Positions 11,495 to 19,523 of a stretch of DNA of 64,000 bases are shown piece by piece. The position numbers and the translations under genes are program-made. Source of the DNA: Mycobacterium asiaticum (lineage in GTDB: Bacteria; Actinomycetota; Actinomycetes; Mycobacteriales; Mycobacteriaceae); NCBI RefSeq assembly GCF_001673635.1, contig NZ_LZMH01000083.1:1-64000 (forward strand), in the 5' to 3' direction. Every line of letters starts with the position of its first letter. Position 1 is the first letter of the stretch. Below the pieces are notes generated by a model. That model saw nothing but the letters and a program-made list of their open reading frames with translations. It was not told where the DNA came from and searched no databases.

Positions 11495-12065
11495 CGCTAG
11501 ACCCGAAGAGCGCGTCGCGCCGGTAGCCGTTGGTGCGTGCGCAGATGTGACCTTCCGGGTCCAGGGGCTCGTCGCACAACGGGCACGGCGGCCGGCCGGC
11601 CGAGATGACCCGGTTGGACCGGGTGGCGAATTGCCGCGCCGATTCCGGGGTCAGAAACACCCGTACCGCGTCGGGCCCTTCGTCAGTGTCGTCGAGCACG
11701 ACGGAGGCATCGAACTCCGCGTCGGTGACGGCAAGCAGCTCCACGACAACGGTCTGCGCTTCGGAGTCCCAACCCAAACCCATCGTGCCGACCCGGAATT
11801 CGGCGTCCACCGGCATGATCAGCGGGTTGAGGTCGTCGACCTCGGTGGGCTCCGGCGGTACCGGGGTGCCGAACCGGCGATTGACCTCCAGCAGCAACGC
11901 GCCGATCCGTTCGGCCAGCACCGCTACCTGCTGCTTTTCCAGAACGACTGAGACCACCCGGGAGTCGTGCACCGCCTGGATGTAGAACGTCCGATTTCCA
12001 GGCTGACCGACGGTCCCGGCCACGAAGCGGTCGGGTGTGCGGAATACGTGGATAGCGCGGGCCAT
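11478..12065 (-). CDS. DUF3090 protein with C-terminal zinc-ribbon-like motif (Rv2134c-type)
   Basis: 195 residues, the same length I recall for Mtb Rv2134c. Starts MARAIHVFRTPDRFVAGT and contains RTFYIQAVHDSRVVSVVLEKQQVAVLAERI, the conserved core of DUF3090. A C-terminal cluster PPCPLCDEPLDPEGHIC supplies CxxC plus His and Cys, probably a single zinc site. I chose ATG 12065 because the open frame upstream reads through the phosphatase region out of phase. Function unknown. It overlaps the PI3K-like gene by 17 bases, implying coupled expression. Confidence 0.85.
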   Translation of the reverse strand: MARAIHVFRTPDRFVAGTVGQPGNRTFYIQAVHDSRVVSVVLEKQQVAVLAERIGALLLEVNRRFGTPVPPEPTEVDDLNPLIMPVDAEFRVGTMGLGWDSEAQTVVVELLAVTDAEFDASVVLDDTDEGPDAVRVFLTPESARQFATRSNRVISAGRPPCPLCDEPLDPEGHICARTNGYRRDALFGSSDDAEE

Positions 12066-12196
12066 GGCAATTCCAAAATACCGTGCAGACGCCGCCGCTG
12101 TGCGACTCGCACTCCCCCGAATCCGGCCCGAGGGTGCGCAGTTGCACGCGCACTTCGGCGTGTCGCCGTACCGCAGTGCACGTTCGCGGACAGCGA
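12066..12196. repeat. Intergenic gap carrying one copy of a 37-base dispersed repeat
   Basis: Bases 12156-12192 match 62229-62265 at 32 of 37 positions in the same orientation; both begin CGGCGTGTCGC and contain GCACGTTCGCGG. Both copies are intergenic. This copy separates the histidine-phosphatase gene from the DUF3090 gene. No promoter or hairpin is obvious here. Confidence 0.6.
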
Positions 12197-12940
12197 TCAG
12201 TCGGTGGAGCCGCCGACCACCGCGTCGTCCGCGGGCACTTCGCCGTCCGGCGAATCCCCCTGCTTCGACTCGGGCTTCGGCTCCTGCTTGGGATCGGCAG
12301 GCGGCGGCGCCGCCCGCAGACCCGCGGACAACCGCGCCCCGGTGTGGTTGACGTGCAATACGAATGGCCGCAGCGGGGTGTAACGAATCACACTCACCGA
12401 CGCCGGGTCGGCGTTGACGCGCTGGAAGCTGTCCAGGTGCATGCCGTACGCGTCGGCGATCAGCGCCTTGATCACGTCGCCGTGCGTGCAGGCGACCCAG
12501 AGCACATCCGCGCCGTGCTCTTCGGACAGGCGCCGGTCGTGCTCGCGCACCGCGGCGACGGCGCGCGCCTGCACCTGCGCCAGACCCTCGCCGCCGGGAA
12601 AGACCGCAGCGCTGGGGTGCGCCTGCACCACCCGCCACAGCGGCTCGCTGGCGAGCTCGCTGAGCTTGCGGCCCGTCCATTCGCCGTAGTCGACCTCGGC
12701 GAGGCGATCGTCGATCTGCGGCTCCAAGCACAGCGCGTCGGTCAGCGGTTCGACGGTGCGACGGCAGCGCAACAGCGGCGAGGACACCACCGCCCGGATC
12801 GACAGGTCACCGATGCGGTCGATCAGCCCCGCGGCCTGTTCGCGGCCCTTGTCGTCGAGATCGACGCCCTCGGAGCGTCCGGCCAGCACCCCCGCCGTGT
12901 TCGAGGTGGAGCGGCCGTGGCGCAGCAGCAGGACGGTCAC
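12197..12940 (-). CDS. Histidine-phosphatase superfamily protein (Rv2135c-type)
   Basis: 247 residues from GTG 12940. The phosphoglycerate-mutase-like signature is intact: LLLRHGRSTSN (phosphohistidine), SSPLLRCRRT (Arg), EVDYGEWTG (acid) and CTHGDVIKAL (second His). Mtb Rv2135c (236 aa) is reported as an acid phosphatase rather than a mutase; the same is likely here, with unknown substrate. A Pro/Glu-rich, probably disordered tail of about 40 residues follows the domain (PPPADPKQEPKPESKQG). GTG overlaps the uppP stop as GTGA (12937-12940), so translation is coupled to the undecaprenyl-pyrophosphatase gene. Confidence 0.9.
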   Translation of the reverse strand: MTVLLLRHGRSTSNTAGVLAGRSEGVDLDDKGREQAAGLIDRIGDLSIRAVVSSPLLRCRRTVEPLTDALCLEPQIDDRLAEVDYGEWTGRKLSELASEPLWRVVQAHPSAAVFPGGEGLAQVQARAVAAVREHDRRLSEEHGADVLWVACTHGDVIKALIADAYGMHLDSFQRVNADPASVSVIRYTPLRPFVLHVNHTGARLSAGLRAAPPPADPKQEPKPESKQGDSPDGEVPADDAVVGGSTD

Positions 12941-13785
12941 GTCGCCGCCACCGTCCCGGTCGCCAGCAGGACCAGCACCGCGCCACCGGCGGCCACTCGG
13001 TAACCCACGAACCAATACATGTTGTGCCGCACCAGGAAACGCAGAAACCAGGCTACCGCGGTCAGGCCGATGACGAAGGCGATCACGGTAGATACCAACA
13101 GCTGCGGGCCGGTGGCACTCATCCCCTCGGTGACCGGGTGGAACGCGTCGGGCAGCGAGAACAGGCCGGAAGCGAACACCGCCGGTATCGCCAGCAGGAA
13201 ACCGAAGCGGGCGGCCAGTTCGCGTTCCAGGCCGAGGAACAGCCCAGCGCTGATGGTCGAACCTGACCGCGACACACCCGGCACCAGCGCCAGGCACTGC
13301 GCCGCACCCACGACGACGGCGTCACGCCAGTTCAACTGCTCGATGTCGCGGGTCTGCCTCCCCAGGTACTCGGCCAGCGCGATCACCGCCGAGAACACCA
13401 CCAGTGCCGTCGCCACCACCCACAGGTTGCGGACACCAGACCGGATCACGTCCTTGAACAGCAGCCCCAACACACAGATCGGGATGGTCCCGACGATGAC
13501 GTACCAGCCCAGCCGGTAGTCGGCGTCGCGCTGCGACTTCACCACCAGGCCGTTGAACCAGGACCGCAGGATGCGCACGATGTCGCGGGCGAAGTAGACC
13601 AGCACCGCCGCCTCGGTGCCCAGCTGGCTCACCGCGGTGAAAGAGGCGCCGGCATCACCGCTGAAGAACAGCCGCGACACGATCGCCAGGTGGCCCGACG
13701 ACGAGACCGGCAGGAACTCGGTCAGGCCCTGGACCACGGACAGAACGACGACCTGGCCCCAGGACATCGGCACAACCGCAGACAC
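12937..13785 (-). CDS. uppP: Undecaprenyl (decaprenyl)-diphosphatase
   Basis: Integral membrane enzyme that dephosphorylates polyprenyl diphosphate to recycle the lipid carrier for peptidoglycan and arabinogalactan. Both BacA/UppP signatures are present: QGLTEFLPVSSSGHL near the N-terminus and PGVSRSGSTIS in the centre, with about eight hydrophobic segments. The GTG at 13785 gives 282 aa and lies 7 bases after TACGGT, compatible with a leaderless transcript. A start at ATG 13767 (MSWGQ) gives 276 aa, the length I recall for Mtb; both remain possible. It overlaps the phosphatase gene by 4 bases. Confidence 0.95.
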   Translation of the reverse strand: MSAVVPMSWGQVVVLSVVQGLTEFLPVSSSGHLAIVSRLFFSGDAGASFTAVSQLGTEAAVLVYFARDIVRILRSWFNGLVVKSQRDADYRLGWYVIVGTIPICVLGLLFKDVIRSGVRNLWVVATALVVFSAVIALAEYLGRQTRDIEQLNWRDAVVVGAAQCLALVPGVSRSGSTISAGLFLGLERELAARFGFLLAIPAVFASGLFSLPDAFHPVTEGMSATGPQLLVSTVIAFVIGLTAVAWFLRFLVRHNMYWFVGYRVAAGGAVLVLLATGTVAAT

Positions 13786-13821
13786 GACGACGACCGTACC
13801 CGGGTCGGCGGATTCGACAGG

Positions 13822-14124
13822 TCAGCGGGCGACGGGCACCGCGTGAGCGACGGAGTCGCGCACGGCAGCGGCTACGCTGCGCTCATCGGTGAGGTCGATG
13901 TCGCGGATGCCGCGAACGGCACGGGCGACGACGTCTTCGGCCTGGGGAACCGGGCCCGCCAAGCGCGGCCGGTAAATTTCGACGACGAGCGAGCGGTGCT
14001 CTACGTGAAAGGAAAAACTGCGCCCATCTCCGACTTGTCCGTATCCGCTGGCATAAATCCCCGCAGTCATGTCTTCCACAGCAAACTCGTGGTCTGCGGT
14101 ATGCCGGTCAGCGGTGACGGTCAT
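13822..14124 (-). CDS. Conserved hypothetical protein (Rv2137c position)
   Basis: 100 residues from ATG 14124 (MTVTADRHTADHEF); an ATG 24 bases upstream is also possible. GGAGG lies 12 bases before 14124, inside the longer version. The sequence includes FSFHVEHRSLVVEIYRPRL, a beta-rich core, and an acidic helical region AEDVVARAVRGIRDIDLTDERSV. I recognise no catalytic motif. It is divergent from lppL and lies 36 bases upstream of uppP, with which it may be transcribed. Confidence 0.7.
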   Translation of the reverse strand: MTVTADRHTADHEFAVEDMTAGIYASGYGQVGDGRSFSFHVEHRSLVVEIYRPRLAGPVPQAEDVVARAVRGIRDIDLTDERSVAAAVRDSVAHAVPVAR

Positions 14125-14233
14125 GTCGTGAGAATACCTCCGCCGCACGGGTTTACACGTCCAAGATGCAGAATTGGGCGCGTTAACGTTCCTTAGAGTT
14201 TTCTGTGTGCCATCGCAGTACGGGAGATGACGG

Positions 14234-15271
14234 TTGCTGTTCGCGGTAAGAAAGGCAGTCCATCAGGGCATTGCCGTTTCGATGGTTTTGCTGACCGCGG
14301 CAACGGGCTGCTCGTCGAATCCGCTGAATTCCAGCCCCCGCACCATCGAACCCGCCCAGCCGGCGCTCTCGCCGCCCGCGGCGGAACCCGCCGGCGCGGT
14401 ACGACCACTCGGCGGGCATCCGCGGGCAGCCCTGTTCGACGGCGGCTCGCACCACCTGGTAGTGCTGTCCCCCGGCGCCGACCCGGCCGGCCCAGCCAGC
14501 ATTGCCGTGTGGGCGGCCGGCCAGGCAGACCCGCCCCGGGTCGTCGAATTGCCGGGACCGGCGACCGCCATGGCCGGCGACGGACGCGGCACCGTCTACC
14601 TGGCCGGACGTGGGAGCTACCTGACGCTGGAGCTGAACACCGGCCGGACCACCACCTCGACCATTTCCGACGCCCAGGGCGCCGACTTCACCGCTATCGC
14701 GCGCCGCGCCGACGGCGGGTTGATGCTAGGCAGCGCCGACGGCGCCGTCTACACGCTCGGCGGCAACGGCTCAGTGACCAACCGCCTCAAGATATTCGCC
14801 AGGGTAGACGCACTCGCGACGCAGGGAAACACCACCGTCGTGCTGGACCGGGGCCAGACGTCGGTGACGGCAATCGGCGCCGACGGGCACGCCGCGCAGG
14901 CGCTGCGCGCCGGTGAGGGCGCGACCACGCTGGCCGCCGATCCACAGGGCCGGGTGCTGGTCGCCGACACCCGCGGCGGTCAGCTACTGGTCTACGGGGT
15001 CGACCCTTTGATCCTGCGCCAGGCCTTCCCGGTGCGCCAGGCCCCGTATGGCCTGGCGGGGTCGGGCGAGCTGGCCTGGGTGTCCCAAACGGCATCCAAC
15101 ACCGTCATTGGTTACGATCTCAGCACCGGAATACCCGTCGAGAAGGTGCGTTACCAAACCGTGCAGCAACCCAACTCGCTGGCCTATGACGAGTCGGCAG
15201 ATACCTTGTATGTCGTGTCGGGGTCGGGCGCCGGGGTGCAGATCATCGAGCACGCGGCGGGCAGGCCGTGA
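14234..15271 (+). CDS. lppL: Lipoprotein LppL
   Basis: 345 residues from TTG 14234; GGAG is 8 bases upstream. An N-terminal signal peptide ends in the lipobox ATGC (Cys26), so it is predicted to be acylated and attached to the outer face of the membrane. A Pro/Ala linker follows, then repeated beta-blade segments (DALATQGNTTVVLDRGQTSV, RVLVADTRGGQLLVYGVDPL, SLAYDESADTLYVVSGSGAGVQ) that look like a beta-propeller, perhaps a binding or scaffold protein. It matches Mtb LppL (Rv2138) well in the second half. It overlaps the next gene by 4 bases (GTGA) and leads a lppL-DUF5703-pyrD operon. Confidence 0.9.
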   Translation: MLFAVRKAVHQGIAVSMVLLTAATGCSSNPLNSSPRTIEPAQPALSPPAAEPAGAVRPLGGHPRAALFDGGSHHLVVLSPGADPAGPASIAVWAAGQADPPRVVELPGPATAMAGDGRGTVYLAGRGSYLTLELNTGRTTTSTISDAQGADFTAIARRADGGLMLGSADGAVYTLGGNGSVTNRLKIFARVDALATQGNTTVVLDRGQTSVTAIGADGHAAQALRAGEGATTLAADPQGRVLVADTRGGQLLVYGVDPLILRQAFPVRQAPYGLAGSGELAWVSQTASNTVIGYDLSTGIPVEKVRYQTVQQPNSLAYDESADTLYVVSGSGAGVQIIEHAAGRP

Positions 15272-15531
15272 GCGCCGCGCCGGCCCCGCGGTGGAGCCGG
15301 CTGCCTGCGGGCTGGGAAGCCGACATGTCCGACGAGTACGAGTGGGCGCCGTTGCGGCTACCACCGGACGTCACCCGGCTCAGCGCGTCCACCCGGTTGT
15401 CCATCGAGGCGGAGTATCGCGGCTGGGAGTTGACCCGGGTACGCCTCTACACCGACGGCAGCCGGCGAGTGTTGTTGCGTCGCAAGAAATCCCGACTGGA
15501 CAGCCGGTTGTCCGACCAGCCGGAACCGTGA
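15268..15531 (+). CDS. DUF5703-type small protein
   Basis: 87 residues, GTG start overlapping the lppL stop; its own stop overlaps the pyrD start, again as GTGA. The core YEWAPLRLPPDVTRLSAST and YRGWELTRVRLYTDGSRRVLLRRK is the conserved part of this actinobacterial family. The basic C-terminus is soluble; there is no signal or membrane segment. The tight double overlap fixes both ends. Function unknown. Confidence 0.85.
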   Translation: MSAAPAPRWSRLPAGWEADMSDEYEWAPLRLPPDVTRLSASTRLSIEAEYRGWELTRVRLYTDGSRRVLLRRKKSRLDSRLSDQPEP

Positions 15532-16640
15532 CGGTGACCGAAGACAAGCATCGCCTTTACGGGTTGTTGCGCGGCCTGCTGTTCACAGTGCCCGCCGAAC
15601 GTGTGCACACGCTGGTGTTCGCCGCGCTGCGCGGTGCCACCGCCGGTGCGCCGGTGCGCCGGGCGCTGCGCCGCCGGCTGGCGCCGACGGACCCGGTGCT
15701 GGCCAGCACCGTGTTCGGGGTGCACTTCCCCGGGCCGCTCGGCCTGGCGGCCGGGTTCGATAAGGACGGTCTCGGGCTATCGACTTGGGGCGCTTTGGGT
15801 TTCGGGTACGCCGAGATCGGCACGGTCACCGCGCACGCCCAGCCGGGCAACCCGGAACCGCGGCTGTTCCGGCTGCCGGACGACCGGGCCCTGCTCAACC
15901 GGATGGGATTCAACAATCACGGCGCCGGTGCGCTGGCGGCGCGGTTGGCGCAGCACGTCCCCGACATCCCGCTCGGCATCAACATCGGCAAGACCAAACA
16001 GACCCCCGCCGACGCCGCCGTCGAGGATTACCGGGCCAGTGCCCGACTGCTGGCGCCCCTGGCTTCCTATCTTGTGGTCAACGTCAGCTCGCCTAACACC
16101 CCCGGGCTGCGCGATCTGCAGGCGGTGGAGTCGCTGCGCCCCATTTTGGCGGCGGTGCTGGCCGAGGCTGCGACGACGCCGGTCCTGGTGAAGATCGCAC
16201 CGGACCTGGCCGACGCCGAGATCGACAACATCGCGGACCTGGCGGTGGAACTGGGGCTGGCCGGCATCGTCGCGACCAACACGACGATTTCGCGGGAAGG
16301 GCTACGCACCCCCGGGGCGACGGCGCTCGGCGCCGGCGGCATCTCCGGCCCTCCGGTGGCGCGGCGCGCCGTCGAGGTGCTGCGCCGGCTCTACCGCCTC
16401 GTCGGCGATCGGCTGGTTCTGATCAGCGTGGGCGGAATCGAGACCCCCGACCAGGCCTGGGAGCGCATCACCGCGGGCGCCTCGCTGTTGCAGGGTTATA
16501 CCGGCTTCATCTACGGCGGCGGATTGTGGGCCAAGGAGATTCACGACGGCATCGCGCAGCGGTTGCACGCCGGCGGGTTCACCTCGCTGGCCGAAGCCGT
16601 CGGCTCGGCGGCGGCCCGTCCGGAGCGTCCGCCCGGTTAG
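15528..16640 (+). CDS. pyrD: Dihydroorotate dehydrogenase (quinone), class 2
   Basis: 370 residues from GTG 15528. Oxidises dihydroorotate to orotate with FMN and a membrane quinone, the fourth step of UMP synthesis. Class 2 features: an N-terminal helical extension (LRGLLFTVPAERVHTLVFAAL) for membrane and quinone contact, LAAGFDKDG, NRMGFNNHG, NVSSPNTPGLRDLQ with the catalytic Ser loop, VLVKIAPDL, and phosphate-binding GGIETPDQAWE and YTGFIYGG. The upstream open frame was rejected because the GTGA overlap with the DUF5703 gene sets the start. Pyrimidine synthesis has no obvious link to lppL; the arrangement is conserved in Mtb. Confidence 0.97.
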   Translation: MTVTEDKHRLYGLLRGLLFTVPAERVHTLVFAALRGATAGAPVRRALRRRLAPTDPVLASTVFGVHFPGPLGLAAGFDKDGLGLSTWGALGFGYAEIGTVTAHAQPGNPEPRLFRLPDDRALLNRMGFNNHGAGALAARLAQHVPDIPLGINIGKTKQTPADAAVEDYRASARLLAPLASYLVVNVSSPNTPGLRDLQAVESLRPILAAVLAEAATTPVLVKIAPDLADAEIDNIADLAVELGLAGIVATNTTISREGLRTPGATALGAGGISGPPVARRAVEVLRRLYRLVGDRLVLISVGGIETPDQAWERITAGASLLQGYTGFIYGGGLWAKEIHDGIAQRLHAGGFTSLAEAVGSAAARPERPPG

Positions 16641-16737
16641 GTCCTCATCCGCCCCTCATACGAGGCACGAATCTGGGATGATCACGTTCTCGGATGGAGC
16701 TGGGTAGCTCTTAGGGGAACTGCAGGGGGATGCTGCC

Positions 16738-18399
16738 ATGTCGTTTGTGCTTGCTGCACCGGAAGTGTTCAGTGGCGCCGCCGCAAACCTGTCCGGCATC
16801 GGATCGACGCTGACTCAGGCCACCGCGGCCGCGGCCGGCCCGACCACCACCCTGGCCACCGCCGCGGCCGATGAGGTTTCGGCGGCGATCTCGAAGCTGT
16901 TCGGAGCGTTCGGTCAGGAATTCCAGGAGGTCAGCGCGCAGGCAACCGCTTTCCACGCCGAATTTCTGCGACTGATCGACGGCAGCGCCGCGGCCTACCT
17001 CGGCGCCGAGATCGCCAACGCCCAACAGACCCTGACCGGGTTGAGCGCGACCGGAGTCCCCGCACCGGCTGCGCCGCTGGATCCGATCCTGGGCGGCCTG
17101 GGCCCGATCATCATCGGCAATAGCGGCAGCGGTGGCGGCGGCCTGTTCGGCTCGCTGCAGAGCGGGCTGACGTCGGTCATCAGCGGTAGCCCGCTGGGGC
17201 CGATCTTCGCCGGAGCCGGCCAGCAACTCGGCAATGTGTTGTCCGGGTTCGCCGCCGGCGATCCCCTGGGGGCTCTGCAACGCCTGTTGCTTCCCGCCGG
17301 CCAGCCGGCTCCCCCGGCCGGCAATGCGTACCAACAACTCTTCGCACATACCAGCGCGAACCTGTCGGCGATCGTCGGCGATATGGCAGAACGCCCGTTT
17401 CCGGCGCTGAACCAATTCATCGCCAACCAGCAGCGGTACGCCAACATCATTGCCACCGATGTCGCGCTCGTCCTGCAGGACTTCCCGAACGGGCTGGTGC
17501 ACCAGGCCTCGGTGGGCTTTCAGACCGTGACCACGGCCGACTATCAGGGTGCCCTGCAAAGCTTCCTGGACAAGCAGGCCTATCGCAGCCAGATCACCAA
17601 CCCGGCCCTGCAGAACTTCGCCACCCACCTCATCGAGCGGCTGCCGGCCTTCACCGACGACCTTGGCAGCATCGGCCACTCGGTGAGCGTCGGCGATTAC
17701 CACGGCGCGGTGGACGCCATCCCGCGTTCGGTGGTACGGCTGTTGCTCGACGGGGTCAACATCGACAACCTGTCTACCGTCAACGTCCGCGGCCCGGCGG
17801 GCGACCTGCTGCCGCTGCTGTCCGCGCCGGGCTCGCTGCAGCAGGACCTGGTGGACCTGTTGCCGCCGGGCACCATCCCCCGCGCGATCGGCCAGCACTT
17901 CGTCAACGCGACCGGCACCGCACTGATGCCGGTGGGGTCGGCGCTCATCGGTTGGCCGATCGCGACCCTGGACGGGCTGGCGACCGGCGCGACGGCTTTC
18001 GGGTCCGCGCTGCAGGCCGGCAACGCGGTCGGAGCCCTCGGGGCGCTGATCGATATGCCCGCCTACGTTCTGGACGGCTTCCTGAACGGCAACGTGGTCG
18101 TCGACATCGCGGTGCCGTTGACGGCGACGGTCACGATTCCGGTGGGGCTGCCGGGCCTGCCACCGATCCTGACCCCCATCCCGATCGGCATCGGCGCACC
18201 CGTGGTGCTGCACGTGCCCTTCACCGGGATTCTGACGTCCGCCCAACCGATTTCAGCGACGCTGCAGGTGGACATCCCGGCGACCGGCGCCAACGTGCCG
18301 CTGACGATCACCGTCCCGGGCCTGACCCTCGGCGGTGCCGTTCCGGCGCTGCTGGTGGATCTGCCGCGAGCGGTCGCCACCGCCATCTCATCGGAGTAG
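16738..18399 (+). CDS. PE family protein with non-PGRS C-terminal domain
   Basis: 553 residues. Residues 1-98 are a typical PE domain (MSFVLAAPEVFSGAAANLSGIG) with the type VII secretion signal YLGAE at 87-91. A short Gly/Ser linker near residue 125 replaces PGRS repeats. The remaining ~420 residues form a low-cysteine domain: a helical part (LQDFPNGLVHQASVGFQ, HLIERLPAFTDDLGSIGHSV), then a beta-rich part with VPLTATVTIPVGLPGLPPIL and PLTITVPGLTLGGAVPALL. I see no lipase GxSxG or aspartic-protease motif. GGGGG lies 8 bases before ATG. It is predicted to be exported by an ESX system. I do not recall a PE gene between pyrD and Rv2140c in Mtb. It overlaps the hydrolase tail to tail by 12 bases. 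Confidence 0.88.
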   Translation: MSFVLAAPEVFSGAAANLSGIGSTLTQATAAAAGPTTTLATAAADEVSAAISKLFGAFGQEFQEVSAQATAFHAEFLRLIDGSAAAYLGAEIANAQQTLTGLSATGVPAPAAPLDPILGGLGPIIIGNSGSGGGGLFGSLQSGLTSVISGSPLGPIFAGAGQQLGNVLSGFAAGDPLGALQRLLLPAGQPAPPAGNAYQQLFAHTSANLSAIVGDMAERPFPALNQFIANQQRYANIIATDVALVLQDFPNGLVHQASVGFQTVTTADYQGALQSFLDKQAYRSQITNPALQNFATHLIERLPAFTDDLGSIGHSVSVGDYHGAVDAIPRSVVRLLLDGVNIDNLSTVNVRGPAGDLLPLLSAPGSLQQDLVDLLPPGTIPRAIGQHFVNATGTALMPVGSALIGWPIATLDGLATGATAFGSALQAGNAVGALGALIDMPAYVLDGFLNGNVVVDIAVPLTATVTIPVGLPGLPPILTPIPIGIGAPVVLHVPFTGILTSAQPISATLQVDIPATGANVPLTITVPGLTLGGAVPALLVDLPRAVATAISSE

Positions 18400-18957
18400 A
18401 TCGAGCGATTCCGCGACGAAATCCGCTGTGCGGCGGTGCCATTGGCGCCATTGCCGGATCATGTGGTGACCGACGCCCTCGATGCCCACCCAGTGCGCAT
18501 CCACCCCACGGCGCCGGGCGCGCCCGGCCTGGACGCGGGAGACCTCTGGGTCGGTGCGGGTGTCGGCGGTACCGTGCAGCACCAGCAGCCGCGTACCCAC
18601 CGGGATCAGGTCGGCCTTGTCGCCGTACCACCACGGCGCCAGCGCCACCACTGCCGCGATGCCGCCTTCGGATGCGAGGTGCGCCGCGACCCGCCCGCCC
18701 ATCGAATGGCCCACCAGCACAACCTCTTTGGGCCCGTAACGGGCACGCATTTGTCGCAGTGCGGCGGCGGCGTCTTGGACCGGGTCCTGCCGCGGGCTGT
18801 TCCAGCCGCGCAACCGGTACTGCACCCGCACCACCTTCACGTCGCGACCCAGCCGGGGTCGTAATGCGCTGGCCAACAACAGCATTCGCAGGTTAGCGGG
18901 CTGCCACCAGCGCGACGGCTCGGTGCTGCGCATCTTGCCGCCCGGCAGGACGAGCAC
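18388..18957 (-). CDS. Alpha/beta hydrolase
   Basis: 189 residues from GTG 18957 (VLVLPGG); TTG 18969 is an alternative. The fold is clear: LVLPGG (oxyanion strand), VVLVGHSMGGRVAAHLA with the nucleophile Ser in GHSMGG, RLLVLHGTADTRTDPEVS with the acid, and GVGHHMIRQW with the catalytic His. It resembles small cytosolic serine hydrolases of the dienelactone-hydrolase type. The gene follows the PEBP-like gene on the same strand with a short gap and is probably cotranscribed. Its 3' end overlaps the PE gene. Substrate unknown. Confidence 0.85.
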   Translation of the reverse strand: MLVLPGGKMRSTEPSRWWQPANLRMLLLASALRPRLGRDVKVVRVQYRLRGWNSPRQDPVQDAAAALRQMRARYGPKEVVLVGHSMGGRVAAHLASEGGIAAVVALAPWWYGDKADLIPVGTRLLVLHGTADTRTDPEVSRVQAGRARRRGVDAHWVGIEGVGHHMIRQWRQWHRRTADFVAESLDLLR

Positions 18958-18976
18958 GCCGGCACGCAACGCGCGG

Positions 18977-19504
18977 TCAGGTCTGTTCGTAGGTCGCGTG
19001 GATGACGGCCCGGGCGATCGCGTGCTGGAACAGGTTGAAGCCCAGGTAGGCCGGGGTGGCGTCGGCCGGCAGATCGAGCTTGTCGACGTCGACCGCATGC
19101 ACGGCGACGTAGTAGCGGTGCGGACCGTGGCCGGGCGGCGGCGCGGCGCCGATGTAGCGGCGCTGTCCGGCGTCGTTGGCCAGTGTCAGCGCGCCACCGG
19201 GCAGGTCACTGCCATCGCCGGCGCCGGCCGGCAACTCGGTGACATCGGCGGGCAGGTTGGCCACCGCCCAGTGCCAGAACCCGGATGCCGTCGGGGCGTC
19301 GGGGTCGTAGACGGTGACGGCGAAGCTGCGGGTCCCTTCCGGGAAGCCCGACCAGCTGAGCTGCGGGCTGACGTCCTCGCCGCCTGCGCCCATGATTCCG
19401 CTGACTTGCGCGTTGTCCAGCGGCTGTCCGTCGTTGATCGACTCCGAGGTCAAGGTGAACGACGGCAGATCCGGCAGCGCGTCGTAGGGATTGGGCACGC
19501 TCAT
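18977..19504 (-). CDS. PEBP-like (YbhB/YbcL family) protein, Rv2140c-type
   Basis: 175 residues, ATG start. It shows the phosphatidylethanolamine-binding-protein signature: FAVTVYDPDAPTASGFWHWAV (DPDAP and WHW line the anion pocket) and GPHRYYVAVHAVD. Mtb Rv2140c (TB18.6) has the same size and a solved PEBP fold. Cytosolic, no signal peptide. Bacterial relatives bind small anions or ligands; a cellular role is not settled. It lies between the M20 peptidase (19 bases upstream) and the hydrolase (downstream). Confidence 0.93.
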   Translation of the reverse strand: MSVPNPYDALPDLPSFTLTSESINDGQPLDNAQVSGIMGAGGEDVSPQLSWSGFPEGTRSFAVTVYDPDAPTASGFWHWAVANLPADVTELPAGAGDGSDLPGGALTLANDAGQRRYIGAAPPPGHGPHRYYVAVHAVDVDKLDLPADATPAYLGFNLFQHAIARAVIHATYEQT

Positions 19505-19523
19505 AGTCAGTCCTCTCGTGTGA

